From assembly GCA_023409265.1 (NCBI GenBank), contig JAEYHZ010000039.1:77360-141359 (forward strand): a DNA stretch of 64,000 bases, read 5' to 3'. How positions within the stretch are numbered: the first letter of the stretch is position 1; each line of letters opens with the position of its first letter. Shown here one piece after another: positions 15,646 to 25,097 of this stretch. Made by a program: the position numbers and the translations under genes. Below the pieces are notes generated by a model that had not been told where the DNA came from, made no database searches, and saw only the letters and a program-made list of their open reading frames with translations. The DNA comes from Bacillota bacterium (GTDB lineage Bacteria > Bacillota > Clostridia > Acetivibrionales > DSM-1351).

Positions 15646-17496
15646 TCAATACTTTCCGAACTCTCTGTCACTCAAGGCTATTTTTCTTGTATCGGTGAAT
15701 GCCGCCTCGGTATGAGCCTCTGTAGCCACACCTTCATCGTACTTTTTGTTCTTGTTCATGTTTTCAAGCATTCGCAAAACCTCAGGATTAATGTCCTCCA
15801 ATCCTCTATCAAAAGAATACTTGACTTCTTTTTTTAGTTTGAATCTGCCCACCTGCTCTTTCAGGAGTTCTGCCTGGCTTGCCAATTCCTCACTGGCAGC
15901 CGCACCTTCCTCGGAAGTTGCCGAGTTGGTCTGAACTACCTGTGATATCTGCATCACTCCCTGATTGATCTGTGCAATACCAGTCGCCTGTTCATTGGAA
16001 GATACAGCAATGTTATTTACCAAACTTGCTACTTTCTCAACACCCTCAACAATAATGGTAAGTGCACCAGCCGTTTCATTAGCAATTTTAGCTCCGCCTT
16101 CCGACTTTCTAATGGAGCTCTCTATCATATCCGTAGTTTCTTTCGCTGCATTCGCCGAGCGCTCCGCCAGTATTCTCACTTCTTCTGCAACGACTGCAAA
16201 GCCCTTCCCGTGCTGTCCCGCTCTTGCTGCTTCAATAGCTGCATTAAGAGCCAACATGTTCGTCTGGGATGCGATTTCATCAATAACCTTAATGATCTTG
16301 GATATATTAGAAGAAGAATCATTGATATCCTGCATTGCTTTTAACATTTCCTTCATTTGTTCATTACCTTGTTCAGCATATGTCTTGGCAGTTTCAGCCA
16401 ATCCATTCGCCTTATTTGCATTTTCAGCATTATGTTTTGTTTGAGCGGATATTTCTTCAATGGAAGCAGTAAGCTGTTCTATCGAACTGGCTTGCTCTGT
16501 TGCACCCTCGGAAAGAGAAATACTGGAGTCAGAAATCTGTTTAGCACCTGATGCAACCTGTTCTGCTGCTGCAGTAATGCTGGATAACACTTCATTATTA
16601 TTTTGCACCAGCTCATAAAGCTTCTTACCAAGCAGGTCATTTTCAGACTTTATGGTGACGTCAACAGTCATATCACCGGCAGCTATTTTTTCAGCAGTGA
16701 GGGCCTGGCTTCGGATATTTTCTATCATATGGCTAAATGCTTCCATCAGATTACCGATTTCGTCCCTGGTGGTAGCCTCAACATTTACATTTACATCACC
16801 CAGAGCAAGTTTATCAGCTGCTTCAGCCAGCTTTTTCATCGGCTTGCTTATGATACCGGATATGAAGATACCAAGTACGACTGAAACGCTCATACCGATT
16901 ATTACTATTATAATCATTATTACTGTAGCTGATTTTGCTGTAGCTATGTTGGTCTCTGAGGCTTCAGCAGACAATTCTACTTTAAGGCTTACTAATTCAG
17001 CTATAGATTTTGTAATCACACTATTTATATCAACTCCCTCGGTAAATACTATATCTTGCGCTTGCTCATTTTTGTTTGCAAGAGCAAGCTTAATTACCTT
17101 GTCCTTATATGTAACGAATTCATTAGTCATTAATTTATAAAGATTCTCATACTCCTTTATAACTCTTGGGTCTTTAATTAATTTTTTAAATTCTTTTAAG
17201 TTTTCTATTACAATTTCATAATTGTTGTTTAAGTTTTTAACGTTTTCATTCATAGCTTCTTCATCCACAAGAATAGTAAGATCTCTTAAATTGATCCGCG
17301 TCATCTGGTAGTTCTGAGCGATTGGAACCAATTGACTAAGATTCACAGTATGCCTTTCATACATGTCTTTACCCAGGTTGTTTATCTTGTTTATTTCAAA
17401 AATGCCGACTCCCCCTACTACGCCTGCGATAACAGCTACTACAATGAAACTTATTATCATCTTTGCAGAAACCTTTAAATTATAAAACCATTTCAT
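15646..17496 (-). CDS. Methyl-accepting chemotaxis protein
   Basis: 616 residues. TM1 lies at about 11-31, followed by an extracytoplasmic four-helix-bundle sensor (about 32-188). TM2 (VIMIIIVIIGMSVSVVLGIF) precedes a HAMP domain and a long coiled-coil signalling region with the conserved hairpin EIASQTNMLALNAAIEAARA. The ligand cannot be read. The dedicated cheW, cheR and cheB downstream suggest a local receptor module, with kinase and other Che proteins elsewhere. Confidence 0.95.
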   Translation of the reverse strand: MKWFYNLKVSAKMIISFIVVAVIAGVVGGVGIFEINKINNLGKDMYERHTVNLSQLVPIAQNYQMTRINLRDLTILVDEEAMNENVKNLNNNYEIVIENLKEFKKLIKDPRVIKEYENLYKLMTNEFVTYKDKVIKLALANKNEQAQDIVFTEGVDINSVITKSIAELVSLKVELSAEASETNIATAKSATVIMIIIVIIGMSVSVVLGIFISGIISKPMKKLAEAADKLALGDVNVNVEATTRDEIGNLMEAFSHMIENIRSQALTAEKIAAGDMTVDVTIKSENDLLGKKLYELVQNNNEVLSSITAAAEQVASGAKQISDSSISLSEGATEQASSIEQLTASIEEISAQTKHNAENANKANGLAETAKTYAEQGNEQMKEMLKAMQDINDSSSNISKIIKVIDEIASQTNMLALNAAIEAARAGQHGKGFAVVAEEVRILAERSANAAKETTDMIESSIRKSEGGAKIANETAGALTIIVEGVEKVASLVNNIAVSSNEQATGIAQINQGVMQISQVVQTNSATSEEGAAASEELASQAELLKEQVGRFKLKKEVKYSFDRGLEDINPEVLRMLENMNKNKKYDEGVATEAHTEAAFTDTRKIALSDREFGKY

Positions 17497-17919
17497 CTGA
17501 TTAACCTCCTAAATTTTGTTCAAAAAAATTAACCCGCATCGCTAAAATACTTAATCTCTTTATGTTTTTACCTAAAAAAATCCCTCCATTACTATTAAAA
17601 GCTTATTCCATATGGCTCATACGGCTAAAAAACGGAACAGTTTTAAAACCACTTTCATTGAGTTATTAACATATCTGCTCCCATCTAACGCTCCTTTCCT
17701 GTAATGAAAATTAAGTTCAGGCCTTTATATTCAATAATCCACCGTATTGAGAATAAGACTCCCACCGCCAGCTTCAGGCAGAGTACACCCTGCAAACCCA
17801 TCTATCCTGTATGTTTTAAAAATATTGTCCAGTAATAAAAAAATAATCTGCTGTATAAAAGAATACAGCAGATTATTTTTTTATTCATACTCAATCATGT
17901 AGTATTTTGCAGTCTTTTG
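17497..17919. other. 423-bp gap upstream of the chemoreceptor gene
   Basis: No convincing gene. On the minus strand, GGAAAGGAG precedes a nine-codon frame (MGADMLITQ, start at 17683), which may be spurious. The right-hand end holds the terminator described separately. I see no flagellar-type promoter and no recognised riboswitch. Confidence 0.5.
17838..17885 (-). terminator. Strong terminator after the MalT-like regulator
   Basis: A perfect 15-bp stem (AATAATCTGCTGTAT at 17842-17856 and its complement at 17863-17877) with a 6-base loop. It is flanked by A and T runs on both sides, so it could act bidirectionally; it sits just past the stop of the minus-strand regulator gene. Confidence 0.9.
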
Positions 17920-20412
17920 TCAGAATTCCTTAGCAGCCAGCTCGGTTCTTGAATGAATATCAAGTTTACTGTAAACGCTTCTAAGGATTGTTCTGACAGT
18001 TGTTTCTGATATATACAGCTTGCCTGCAATCTCCCTTGCGCTCAATCTATCCCTTGCAAGCTGGGCGATCTCTCTTTCTCTTGGTGTGAGAGGAGATTTT
18101 TCTGAGTTAATAGCCTTTTTAATAATTTTCATGCCCCTTTCTTGGCGTCTTCCAAGTTTAATTAAGGCATTTATACCATCTTTATCAGATACTGAGTTTC
18201 TTAGCAATTCTATAAGAGAATTCAACCGACCCGCTTCTTGGGCAAACGGAAGATAAATCTTGTCAGGCAACGCTATAGAAAGAGCTTGCTTAAGATATTC
18301 TTGAGCCGCGAGACGGTCTCCGTTATTATATTTTGCTATGGCAAGAAACTTCAGATAATATACTTGCGGCATCATATACTTAATGCTTCCGTTTGTGATT
18401 TTTGTATTATCCGGGATAAGCCGGGAAATACCATAAAGCTCATTATACCTATTTTCCATAAGCAAAAGATTTAGGTAAAGTATTTGCGCGTGTGGTATAA
18501 CAGGCGCATATAACACGTTTTTTATGCTTTCCATGTCATAAAGCCACGGGGCTACATAATATTTAATACCCAGGACAAGTCCTATAATCGACATACAGTA
18601 TTCTACCATATGCAAAACATATAGATTGGAATCTGCCTTGGTATAATCCTGCATATTCTTTATTGCGGTAAAATAACCCTCCACCTCTCCGCGTAGGATA
18701 GCAATGCGGGCAAGAACCAATTCCGCACAGATGCACATATCGGTCTGATAATAACTGCGAGCTTCATAGAGTGCCTTATGACACAGAATTTCCGCCTCGC
18801 AATCCTCGCCGCGCATGAGCATGGCCTCGGCACGCATGACCGTGTTGTAGCCGCTTCCGTGTCCCTGGCCTAACTTGTAATACAAGTGAGCGCCTATATC
18901 TATTTGCTGCAGCTCATTTTCCAGTTCACCGGATTCTCTCCAGAACATATTTAAAACTGAGGTAGTAGCAAATAGCATGGGAGTATCAGACTTGATCATA
19001 ATAGATGCTCTGCCTAAAATTTCCAAAGCCGTCTCATGGCCCTTTCTCATTTTGGGAATATCATTGAAGTCTCCCAGAGTTGCAAGGAGGGTGTATTCAC
19101 CTTTTATACTCCGTAATTCCTCCTGACCGAAACCCTCTTCGTTTTGAACTGCTAAACGAAGCAGACTGCACAGTCTTCGATATGTCTCAATCTGTCCGTT
19201 TAAAAATGTATAGTATCCGAAGACAATCATGGCAAGAGGATATTTACATAATATTTCTTCCGGGCATTCATTAACTATTGTAACAATAAATACCGATAGG
19301 TTTTTCCCTTTTTGCTTATCTAAATATTCACGGCTGAAGGGTAAAGACAGGATAGCGTCAAAATCTCCGATTTTATAAAAAAACCTGGAAGCGGGATAGT
19401 ACTGTGACATTACAGCACAGGAGACTCCGGCTTTACGAAGTATTTTATTTTGATATTCCTCCGACATCTGATTATAGAATCGGTTTCGCAGATAGTCCTG
19501 CAAAATGCTGTGCATGCTGTACAGACATTTACCTGGTAGGTATCTTATGAAATCGTTATTCTTGAGAAGTCCTTCAATTTTCTCAGGTAATATCTCCTGA
19601 TTCAACATAACTGCCGCCTGGCGCATCGTAAAACTATCAAGAACCGAAACTAACAGAAGAAAATCTTTCTCTTCCGGCGTAAGCCTATTCCAAATGGCTT
19701 TTTCTACCAGTTGCTCAATATCAGCGGTGAGATCAAAGGAACCTGTTTCTATAAAGTTTTTAATCTGCAGGCGAATTGCGGATACCCAGCCTCCAGTGCT
19801 CATAAATATTTTTTCCAATTCATCCTCGGTGAGACGGATACCTTCCATGCGGAACAAACTGGCCGTATCCTCCCTGTCAAAGAAGAAAGAAGATGCATTA
19901 ATGGTATGAATATTAGTATGAATGGGAATTTTTTGTTTAACTTCCAATTGCTGCGTAATGAATATCATATGAAGTTTGGGATTTCCATGCATGGAAAAAA
20001 TGCTTATTAACTCCCGAGGAATATCGCAGTTAAAAAGCTGGTAGTTATCCACTACCAAATAAGTTTCCGTTTGGCAGCGAACCTCTCTCAGATAAGATGT
20101 CATATAAAACAAGGTATCCATTGTAGGCATCTTCATGTTTTTTAGATCATTAGCCGCTTTAGCATCTATACTGGAGAACAGCTCACAGATTCCCATCCAC
20201 GCCATAGTAGCAGACTCACCCAAACAGGTATACCAATATTCACAGGCACCATGGGGCAGGTTGTCTTTTAAATACTCTCTGATAGCTGTCGTCTTTCCAA
20301 AACCGGATGGCGCCTCCACGACCGTTAAGGAGTAATTTGATATTTGGTGAAGCTGCCTTTTTAGCCTGTTGGAAAAATAATACTTATTTTTTGAGTTCAC
20401 AATTTTTCTCAT
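17920..20412 (-). CDS. MalT-like LuxR-family ATPase regulator (LAL type)
   Basis: 830 residues. The N-terminal STAND-type ATPase has Walker A APSGFGKTTA (about 34-43) and a Walker B-like YLVVDNYQLF. A central TPR-like helical region follows, and the C-terminal LuxR HTH is LTPREREIAQLARDRLSAREI with SETTVRTILRSVYSKL. It is likely activated by a small ligand with ATP hydrolysis. It is divergent from the small XRE gene across a 360-bp region with candidate operators; the target genes are not evident. Confidence 0.92.
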   Translation of the reverse strand: MRKIVNSKNKYYFSNRLKRQLHQISNYSLTVVEAPSGFGKTTAIREYLKDNLPHGACEYWYTCLGESATMAWMGICELFSSIDAKAANDLKNMKMPTMDTLFYMTSYLREVRCQTETYLVVDNYQLFNCDIPRELISIFSMHGNPKLHMIFITQQLEVKQKIPIHTNIHTINASSFFFDREDTASLFRMEGIRLTEDELEKIFMSTGGWVSAIRLQIKNFIETGSFDLTADIEQLVEKAIWNRLTPEEKDFLLLVSVLDSFTMRQAAVMLNQEILPEKIEGLLKNNDFIRYLPGKCLYSMHSILQDYLRNRFYNQMSEEYQNKILRKAGVSCAVMSQYYPASRFFYKIGDFDAILSLPFSREYLDKQKGKNLSVFIVTIVNECPEEILCKYPLAMIVFGYYTFLNGQIETYRRLCSLLRLAVQNEEGFGQEELRSIKGEYTLLATLGDFNDIPKMRKGHETALEILGRASIMIKSDTPMLFATTSVLNMFWRESGELENELQQIDIGAHLYYKLGQGHGSGYNTVMRAEAMLMRGEDCEAEILCHKALYEARSYYQTDMCICAELVLARIAILRGEVEGYFTAIKNMQDYTKADSNLYVLHMVEYCMSIIGLVLGIKYYVAPWLYDMESIKNVLYAPVIPHAQILYLNLLLMENRYNELYGISRLIPDNTKITNGSIKYMMPQVYYLKFLAIAKYNNGDRLAAQEYLKQALSIALPDKIYLPFAQEAGRLNSLIELLRNSVSDKDGINALIKLGRRQERGMKIIKKAINSEKSPLTPREREIAQLARDRLSAREIAGKLYISETTVRTILRSVYSKLDIHSRTELAAKEF

Positions 20413-20772
20413 TTCTCTACCTCTAGCTCTGATTTGAGGAATATGCCGTCTGTCCTTTTAGTACCAATTCGGGAATTTATAGATTATGATTTTCTTCTTA
20501 TATCCTTTGTTCTGGTGTACCCCTGGGAATCAGCCAAAGTTCCTTTTTTACGAAAAAAAAGTAACAGGTCTCGTCTTCGATATTAAAACCTCACTATCAA
20601 ATATAATATGTTATTATCAAATATAGTTTGATGTTTTAATGAATTAATTAATAATTGACATATTTTTTGTCTATTTTAACATATTTAACACGACTATTAT
20701 GAGAAATACAACATATACTATTCGAATAGTCAAATCTGTTTTTCACATATGATATACGAGAGGTGAATAACA
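20413..20772. promoter_or_regulatory. Divergent promoter region with two kinds of operator-like repeats
   Basis: TATCAAATATA occurs at 20595-20605 and again at 20615-20625, exactly 20 bp apart, and the second copy extends into the dyad ATCAAA-TATAG-TTTGAT (20616-20632). A separate perfect 14-bp palindrome, ACTATTCGAATAGT, lies at 20717-20730, about 43 bp before the XRE gene. The first set is well placed for the LuxR-type regulator and the second for autoregulation by the XRE protein; both assignments are inference. Confidence 0.6.
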
Positions 20773-21084
20773 ATGTACGATAAGTTTGTATCTGACAGAA
20801 TTACGCAGCTTAGATTACAGAAGGGAGTTTCCGAGTACAAAATGAGTTATGAATTAGGCCATAGCAGGGGCTACATTTATAACATTTCATCGGGAAAATC
20901 GCTTCCGCCGCTAAAGGAGTTTTTTGCTATTTGTGAGTATTTCGGCATTACACCTGCTGAGTTTTTTGATGATAGACTGGATAATCCCGAGCTGATTCAA
21001 AAGGCTGTGAAAGGCATGAAAACCCTTGATGATAGTGATATTCTCATTATTCTAAGCCTTATCAACCGTCTGCAAATGAACTAG
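20773..21084 (+). CDS. Small XRE-family HTH regulator
   Basis: 103 residues. The HTH covers residues 5-65 (ISDRITQLRLQKGVSEYKMSYELGHSRGYI-type pattern ending in FGITPAEFF), typical of the lambda-repressor-like fold, with a short C-terminal helix (LDDSDILIILSLINRLQ) that may dimerise. GAGAGGTG precedes the ATG. It stands alone on the plus strand. Confidence 0.9.
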   Translation: MYDKFVSDRITQLRLQKGVSEYKMSYELGHSRGYIYNISSGKSLPPLKEFFAICEYFGITPAEFFDDRLDNPELIQKAVKGMKTLDDSDILIILSLINRLQMN

Positions 21085-21210
21085 TAAAAAACAGACATTT
21101 ATCAGATCATATATTTAAGAAAGGTTCTGGAGAAGGTTCTCTTGCGCCACTCGTGTTAGGATGGCAGCTTTGCTACTGTCGCAGCAAATTTTGCTACTAT
21201 AACCGTAATT

Positions 21211-21232
21211 GCCAAGCCGGTGAAGTCTTGGC
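21211..21232. repeat. Hairpin with the recurring TCACCGG loop motif
   Basis: GCCAAG (21211-21216) pairs with CTTGGC (21227-21232). On the minus strand the element reads CGCCAAGACTTCACCGG, nearly the same as CGCCAAGGCCTCACCGG in the terminator loop at 12257-12280. It lies downstream of the lectin-fold gene and could end its transcript, but it has no T run. Confidence 0.5.
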
Positions 21233-21264
21233 GAAACTACGTCGTGAAATGCACTGCTATTAAA

Positions 21265-21942
21265 TCATAACAGCTTTAGTTTTAAAGCGGGGCGCACACC
21301 GTCTCGGGCTGCACTGACATTGGCGTAGCTGCGAATACTGCAGCCTGTACCGACAAAAAACGCACGGGTGGGCTTGTTTCCCTGTGTTCGCAGCCACCAC
21401 CAGGAACAGCCGACTTCACGGCCGTTTTTGATGATATAATTATCTTTGTTGGTTTTATCATATACATACAAGCTGCATCCATCAGATTTTTTCGTTTTGG
21501 CGAAGTCGGTTCCAACAGAACGCCGCAAATCTCTTCCGTGTTTATCAGATATATCCTTGACCTCATTAACGCTCAGCAAAAAAACCCTGTCCTCGGTATC
21601 CGGGCAGCCTTCTCCGTTGTCGGTGCAATGAGCCGTCTTTATTAAGCCCTTTTCTGTGGCAGTGAATGCAGTGTTATAGAATTCATCATTCAGCCACTTG
21701 TGCAAATCACAGTCACGCCAAGTAATATCCACGCAGTCATACCAGGTAATATCCGCAGATTTGCCGTGATACCGCTTGCAGTCCAGAATGTACTCGCTCA
21801 GAATGAAGAGCTCACTCCCTGAATTTTGCAGGACCCGCCACTCTATTGGTGTTATATCATATCCATCAGCATTTTGTGGATAAGTACCGAAAGTAATGAT
21901 TTCTCCTGGTTTTGTATTCGGGTTGCAACCAAATATTTTCAT
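21265..21942 (-). CDS. DUF6273-type C-type-lectin/FGE-like fold protein
   Basis: 225 residues from the ATG at 21942, which has AGGAGG upstream. It reads PGEIITFGTYPQ, then WRVL, KWLNDEFYNTAFTATEKGLI and RVFLLSVNEV, and ends with SWWWLRTQG and DGVRPALKLKL. This order is typical of the DUF6273 family related to formylglycine-generating-enzyme/C-type-lectin folds. No signal peptide is seen. The function is unknown. Because such folds are also diversity-generating retroelement targets I looked for a reverse transcriptase and template repeat nearby and found none. Confidence 0.75.
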   Translation of the reverse strand: MKIFGCNPNTKPGEIITFGTYPQNADGYDITPIEWRVLQNSGSELFILSEYILDCKRYHGKSADITWYDCVDITWRDCDLHKWLNDEFYNTAFTATEKGLIKTAHCTDNGEGCPDTEDRVFLLSVNEVKDISDKHGRDLRRSVGTDFAKTKKSDGCSLYVYDKTNKDNYIIKNGREVGCSWWWLRTQGNKPTRAFFVGTGCSIRSYANVSAARDGVRPALKLKLL

Positions 21943-22038
21943 TTTGTTATCCTCCTGAATAGTATATAAATTATCTTTGCCTGGCATTATGCTCATCTTC
22001 ACCCTTATAAATCTGAAGTTATAACTCTGAATTTTTAA

Positions 22039-22524
22039 TTAGACACTCTTCATTAATTCAATCTGGATTTTTCTTTCTTTTCTTACTTCCTCTAAATTTT
22101 TAGGATACAGTAAATTTATTAGAGTTATTGCATAATCTGAAGCTATTAATGCATGTCTCTTCACATGTGGAGTAGCAGCGACCTGTCCCATAACTCTTAA
22201 AACCTTTACTTTTACGGGGTCCTTTTCCTCACGGGCTAATCTGTGTATCTTAAATGCTACATTCCTTGCCTCCTGAAACCTTGCTTTTCCTTCCTGCCAT
22301 TTCCTATTGATATCAAAACATTCATTAATTGCATCACAGGGCTGTATATTGGTTAAATCCAAAATATGTTGTGCCAATAGCAGGCTATAACATGAAATAG
22401 CCTTATGGCTATGACTTTTACTATCAAATACAGCAATGAGTTCATCTTTTAACTCAGGAATATCATCAATTTTTCTTATTATTCCTACATCACCCATATA
22501 ACTGTCTTTCTTCCCGCCTCTCAT
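22039..22524 (-). CDS. Imm-5-like putative immunity protein
   Basis: 161 all-helical residues. The central and C-terminal pattern ARNVAFKIHRLAREEKDPVKVKV, then RVMGQVAATPHVKRHAL, ASDYAITLI, resembles the Imm-5-like domain of putative immunity proteins. It overlaps the upstream MerR-type gene by four bases, so the two are translated together. No polymorphic toxin gene is adjacent, so it is either an orphan immunity gene or has another role under control of the regulator. Family assignment is from memory of the conserved helix pattern. Confidence 0.6.
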   Translation of the reverse strand: MRGGKKDSYMGDVGIIRKIDDIPELKDELIAVFDSKSHSHKAISCYSLLLAQHILDLTNIQPCDAINECFDINRKWQEGKARFQEARNVAFKIHRLAREEKDPVKVKVLRVMGQVAATPHVKRHALIASDYAITLINLLYPKNLEEVRKERKIQIELMKSV

Positions 22525-23270
22525 AACTGCACCTCTTTAAATTTTGTGTTTTTTCTTATCAACCCACTTATATAACCAATTAATTCCTTTGTATTACTCT
22601 CAGCCTCAGTCAGGGAAGATAACAGCCGGTCATCCGAATCCTCTGTTCCCCTGGATAAAAAAATGTTATTTCCCCTACTTCTGGTTTTCAACTCTTTAAG
22701 CATCCTTCCTATGCACTGTGTGCTGTAGTTCTCCTGCCTTAAGGTTTTAATGACTCTAAGCAGCTTTATTTCATCCTCGCCATATTTGCGATAGCCATTT
22801 TTTCCCCTTGGTACCTCAAGAAGCCCATCCCTCTCCCAATATACAATGACATTTATTGAAACCCCAAGCAGTTTTGCAGCTTGACTCCTGTTTAATGAAA
22901 TATTCTTTTCTTCCAACAAATCACTTTCCAATATTCCCCGGATTATTTTCATAACCATTAATTCATTATTTTTTTCATTTTGTATATGTTCTAAATACTC
23001 TCTGCTTAGCTCCAAAGCCTTTCTCAAATCCCCCTGAGCTGCACTCCTTATAATATTTTGAACTTCGAACTTCATATAGCATTTTATTAATTCGCTTCTC
23101 AATGCCATTCTCAACAGTTTCACCTGTTCCAGATGTTTATCGGTGTATACCCGGTAGCCATTTTCCTTTCTTTTAACAGGAGCCAGATAGCCCCATTTCT
23201 CGTATAACATAACTGTGTTTGGATGTATCCCTATTATTGCGGCAATTTCAGAAGTACTATAGGTTTTCAT
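22521..23270 (-). CDS. Regulator with two MerR-type HTH domains
   Basis: 249 residues. The first MerR HTH is at 1-70 (YSTSEIAAIIGIHPNTVMLYEKWGYL, RVYTDKHLEQVKLL) and the second at about 125-200 (LNRSQAAKLLGVSINVIVYWERDGLL, KNGYRKYGEDEIKLLR). Between them is a helical linker. A tandem pair of MerR DNA-binding domains in one chain is unusual; a single chain could bind a dyad without dimerising. It is co-translated with the Imm-5-like gene. Confidence 0.85.
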   Translation of the reverse strand: MKTYSTSEIAAIIGIHPNTVMLYEKWGYLAPVKRKENGYRVYTDKHLEQVKLLRMALRSELIKCYMKFEVQNIIRSAAQGDLRKALELSREYLEHIQNEKNNELMVMKIIRGILESDLLEEKNISLNRSQAAKLLGVSINVIVYWERDGLLEVPRGKNGYRKYGEDEIKLLRVIKTLRQENYSTQCIGRMLKELKTRSRGNNIFLSRGTEDSDDRLLSSLTEAESNTKELIGYISGLIRKNTKFKEVQL

Positions 23271-23400
23271 TGAATACCTCCCTCTTTGTTACCCAAATTA
23301 TATTTCTCATTATAGCATTCAAATATAACCCTGGTAAGATAGTGGAGGGTTCATCTACTTGCTTTACTCTAGATGCTTTAGGCTGAATGCTTTAGGCTGC

Positions 23401-23455
23401 AAAAAAATAAGTGCAAATGCTTAAGCCATTTTAATGGCTCTACACTTACACTTTG
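23401..23455 (-). terminator. Terminator after the PPOX-fold gene
   Basis: AGCCATT and AATGGCT (23424-23439) form the apex of a longer interrupted stem whose base pairs AGTG with CACT. On the minus strand a run of seven T residues follows directly. Confidence 0.8.
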
Positions 23456-23464
23456 ATGGAATTC

Positions 23465-23950
23465 CTATCTTTTGGCTTTGACGTATTCTATAGCTTCCTT
23501 TCCGGTTATATGTTCGACGTCAATGGCAATAATATAAGCCTGCGTACATCCGGTTATTTCCTTATGCTTTGCTTCTTCAGGCTGATCACCCGAATACTTT
23601 TCAACTAATGCCTTAAACGCTTCAAGCCATTCTTCGCCTTCTACAATTCTTGCTTTACCAAAAGCAATAACACTCCGGAAATAAGTAGTATATTTCTCAC
23701 TTACTATGGTATCTTCATCTATTACAGAAAAAGATACCTTTGGGTTCTTTGCGATGGCATCGATTTTATGTCCTGCTTTTGCTGAATGAAAATAGATTTT
23801 GTCATTTAAATAGACATAGCTAAGTGGAACTGCATAAGGATAATCTTCATCACCTAAGCACGCAAGGACACCATTTGTGCACCTGTCCATTACAGCGATG
23901 GTGTCCTTCATTGATAATAATTGCTTAACCCTTCTCATTTCTCTAAACAT
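23465..23950 (-). CDS. Pyridoxamine 5'-phosphate oxidase-fold flavin-binding protein (NimA-like)
   Basis: 161 residues from the ATG at 23950 (GAGAGG upstream); a TTG nine codons earlier is less likely. The split-barrel flavin-binding pattern is clear: GVLACLGDEDYPYAVPLSYVYLNDKIYFHSA-type region, then KAGHKIDAIAKNPKVSFSV and YFRSVIAFGKARIV. Members include nitroimidazole reductases and general FMN-dependent oxidoreductases. It is monocistronic with its own terminator. Substrate unknown. Confidence 0.88.
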   Translation of the reverse strand: MFREMRRVKQLLSMKDTIAVMDRCTNGVLACLGDEDYPYAVPLSYVYLNDKIYFHSAKAGHKIDAIAKNPKVSFSVIDEDTIVSEKYTTYFRSVIAFGKARIVEGEEWLEAFKALVEKYSGDQPEEAKHKEITGCTQAYIIAIDVEHITGKEAIEYVKAKR

Positions 23951-24350
23951 TTGTTGTTTCCTCTCTTTCTCGCACAAGTACTTTATGGTATCATTTTACA
24001 TATTTTATTGGGTTAGAATTTCTTTCAAGTGCCTTCAAGCTTTTGTAATCTCGCAGCATAGTACGGTCACCCAATTTTCGGATATTTCTCCATTATTAAT
24101 AAACTGTGAAATATGCTTACTTCCAATATTTTTTAGCGGTTTACAGGGTTTTGCACCAATTATATGGTATTTGAACATCAATATCAAGCCTGGACAAAAA
24201 ACGAGCCCAAAATTTTACTTTTAGGCTCGCTTTTGATAAGATGTTGTTCCAAAGCCACAACAAATTGTAGAATCCCTCAATTTTTCTTCCAACTTTCTAA
24301 TCGAGTCCATGGCTATTCTCAGAAGCCCTTCCAGCTGTCGGATAGCAAGT
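23951..24350. other. 400-bp gap with the terminator of the ABC-2 exporter operon
   Basis: CGAGCC (24202-24207) pairs with GGCTCG (24224-24229), and on the minus strand the stem is followed by TTTTTT (24195-24200). It lies about 120 bp past the permease stop. Between them, one minus-strand frame reads LAIRQLEGLLRIAMDSIRKL and ends ...SYQKRA, but it has no good start; it may be a small-protein remnant. Nothing else is recognised. Confidence 0.6.
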
Positions 24351-25097
24351 TTACATACTTTCGCTTTTACTTACCCTATCAAGCCGCCAGGCAGCAAGGA
24401 AAAACGCGAAAAGTCCGATTCCGGCAATAATGCAAAGTGATACGCCCGCATTTATATCTGTTTCCATGTGATAAGCATATCCATAAAAAGACTGGAGTGC
24501 ATAGGTTGCAGGAAAGATACGCCCTGCCCAGGCCAGAGCCCCAGGAAGCATAGATGTAGGAAACATTATGCCACTTAATAACAGGGATGGCAAAAATACT
24601 ATCATTGAAAGCATAGTTGCGAAAGTATGCCCCTGAGCGAATACACCGATAAGCATACCGATCCCAACGCTGGCAAAGAGGAATACCGCAAGTACTGCAA
24701 AATACAGCCCTGGCGACCGAGGCAAATCAGAGTGAAAGACCGCCGGTGAGACAGCATAAATAATTACAGAGACGATAAACAGATGAATAAAAGCGCTTAC
24801 TGCAGATACGAAAAGTGTCGATACACCAGGTATTCCGTTTACCTTATAAGCTCGCATCGTTCCTGACTCCCTCATATTCACGAGCGGCGTGGGTGCTCCT
24901 ATTATTGCACCCATAGTCGCAGAGTAAATTGTCATTGATGCTGCCAGCGTTGCTTTCATGAGAGGAGATGTTGATGAAAATACAGAGCCTGTGACAAGGA
25001 AAAACACCAAGGGAGTAAAATAAAATGTCAACAGTATTCCCTTATTCCGCAGATCCATTTTAAATTGTATCCAAAGATATGTAAGAAAGGCCTTCAA
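24351..25097 (-). CDS. ABC-2 type transporter permease
   Basis: 248 residues with six hydrophobic segments: an N-terminal TM near 21-41 (ILLTFYFTPLVFFLVTGSVF), a cluster to 225, and the ABC-2 motif with GIMFPTSMLPGALAWAGRIFPATY. It would form the export channel with the neighbouring ATPase; the start overlaps that gene's stop by four bases. Likely substrates are a lipid, peptide or antimicrobial. Confidence 0.92.
   Translation of the reverse strand: MKAFLTYLWIQFKMDLRNKGILLTFYFTPLVFFLVTGSVFSSTSPLMKATLAASMTIYSATMGAIIGAPTPLVNMRESGTMRAYKVNGIPGVSTLFVSAVSAFIHLFIVSVIIYAVSPAVFHSDLPRSPGLYFAVLAVFLFASVGIGMLIGVFAQGHTFATMLSMIVFLPSLLLSGIMFPTSMLPGALAWAGRIFPATYALQSFYGYAYHMETDINAGVSLCIIAGIGLFAFFLAAWRLDRVSKSESM

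Noticed and set aside
17640..17700. Nine-codon leader (MGADMLITQ) upstream of the chemoreceptor gene
   Set aside because: The ribosome site is good, but nothing around it suggests attenuation or a conserved peptide.
21265..21942. Possible variable protein of a diversity-generating retroelement
   Set aside because: The lectin-like fold fits, but no reverse transcriptase, Avd-like gene or template repeat is in the window.
24239..24345. Short minus-strand frame ending SYQKRA after the ABC-2 permease
   Set aside because: It follows a stop at the permease end and has no usable start codon or ribosome site. It could be a remnant but cannot be supported as a gene.
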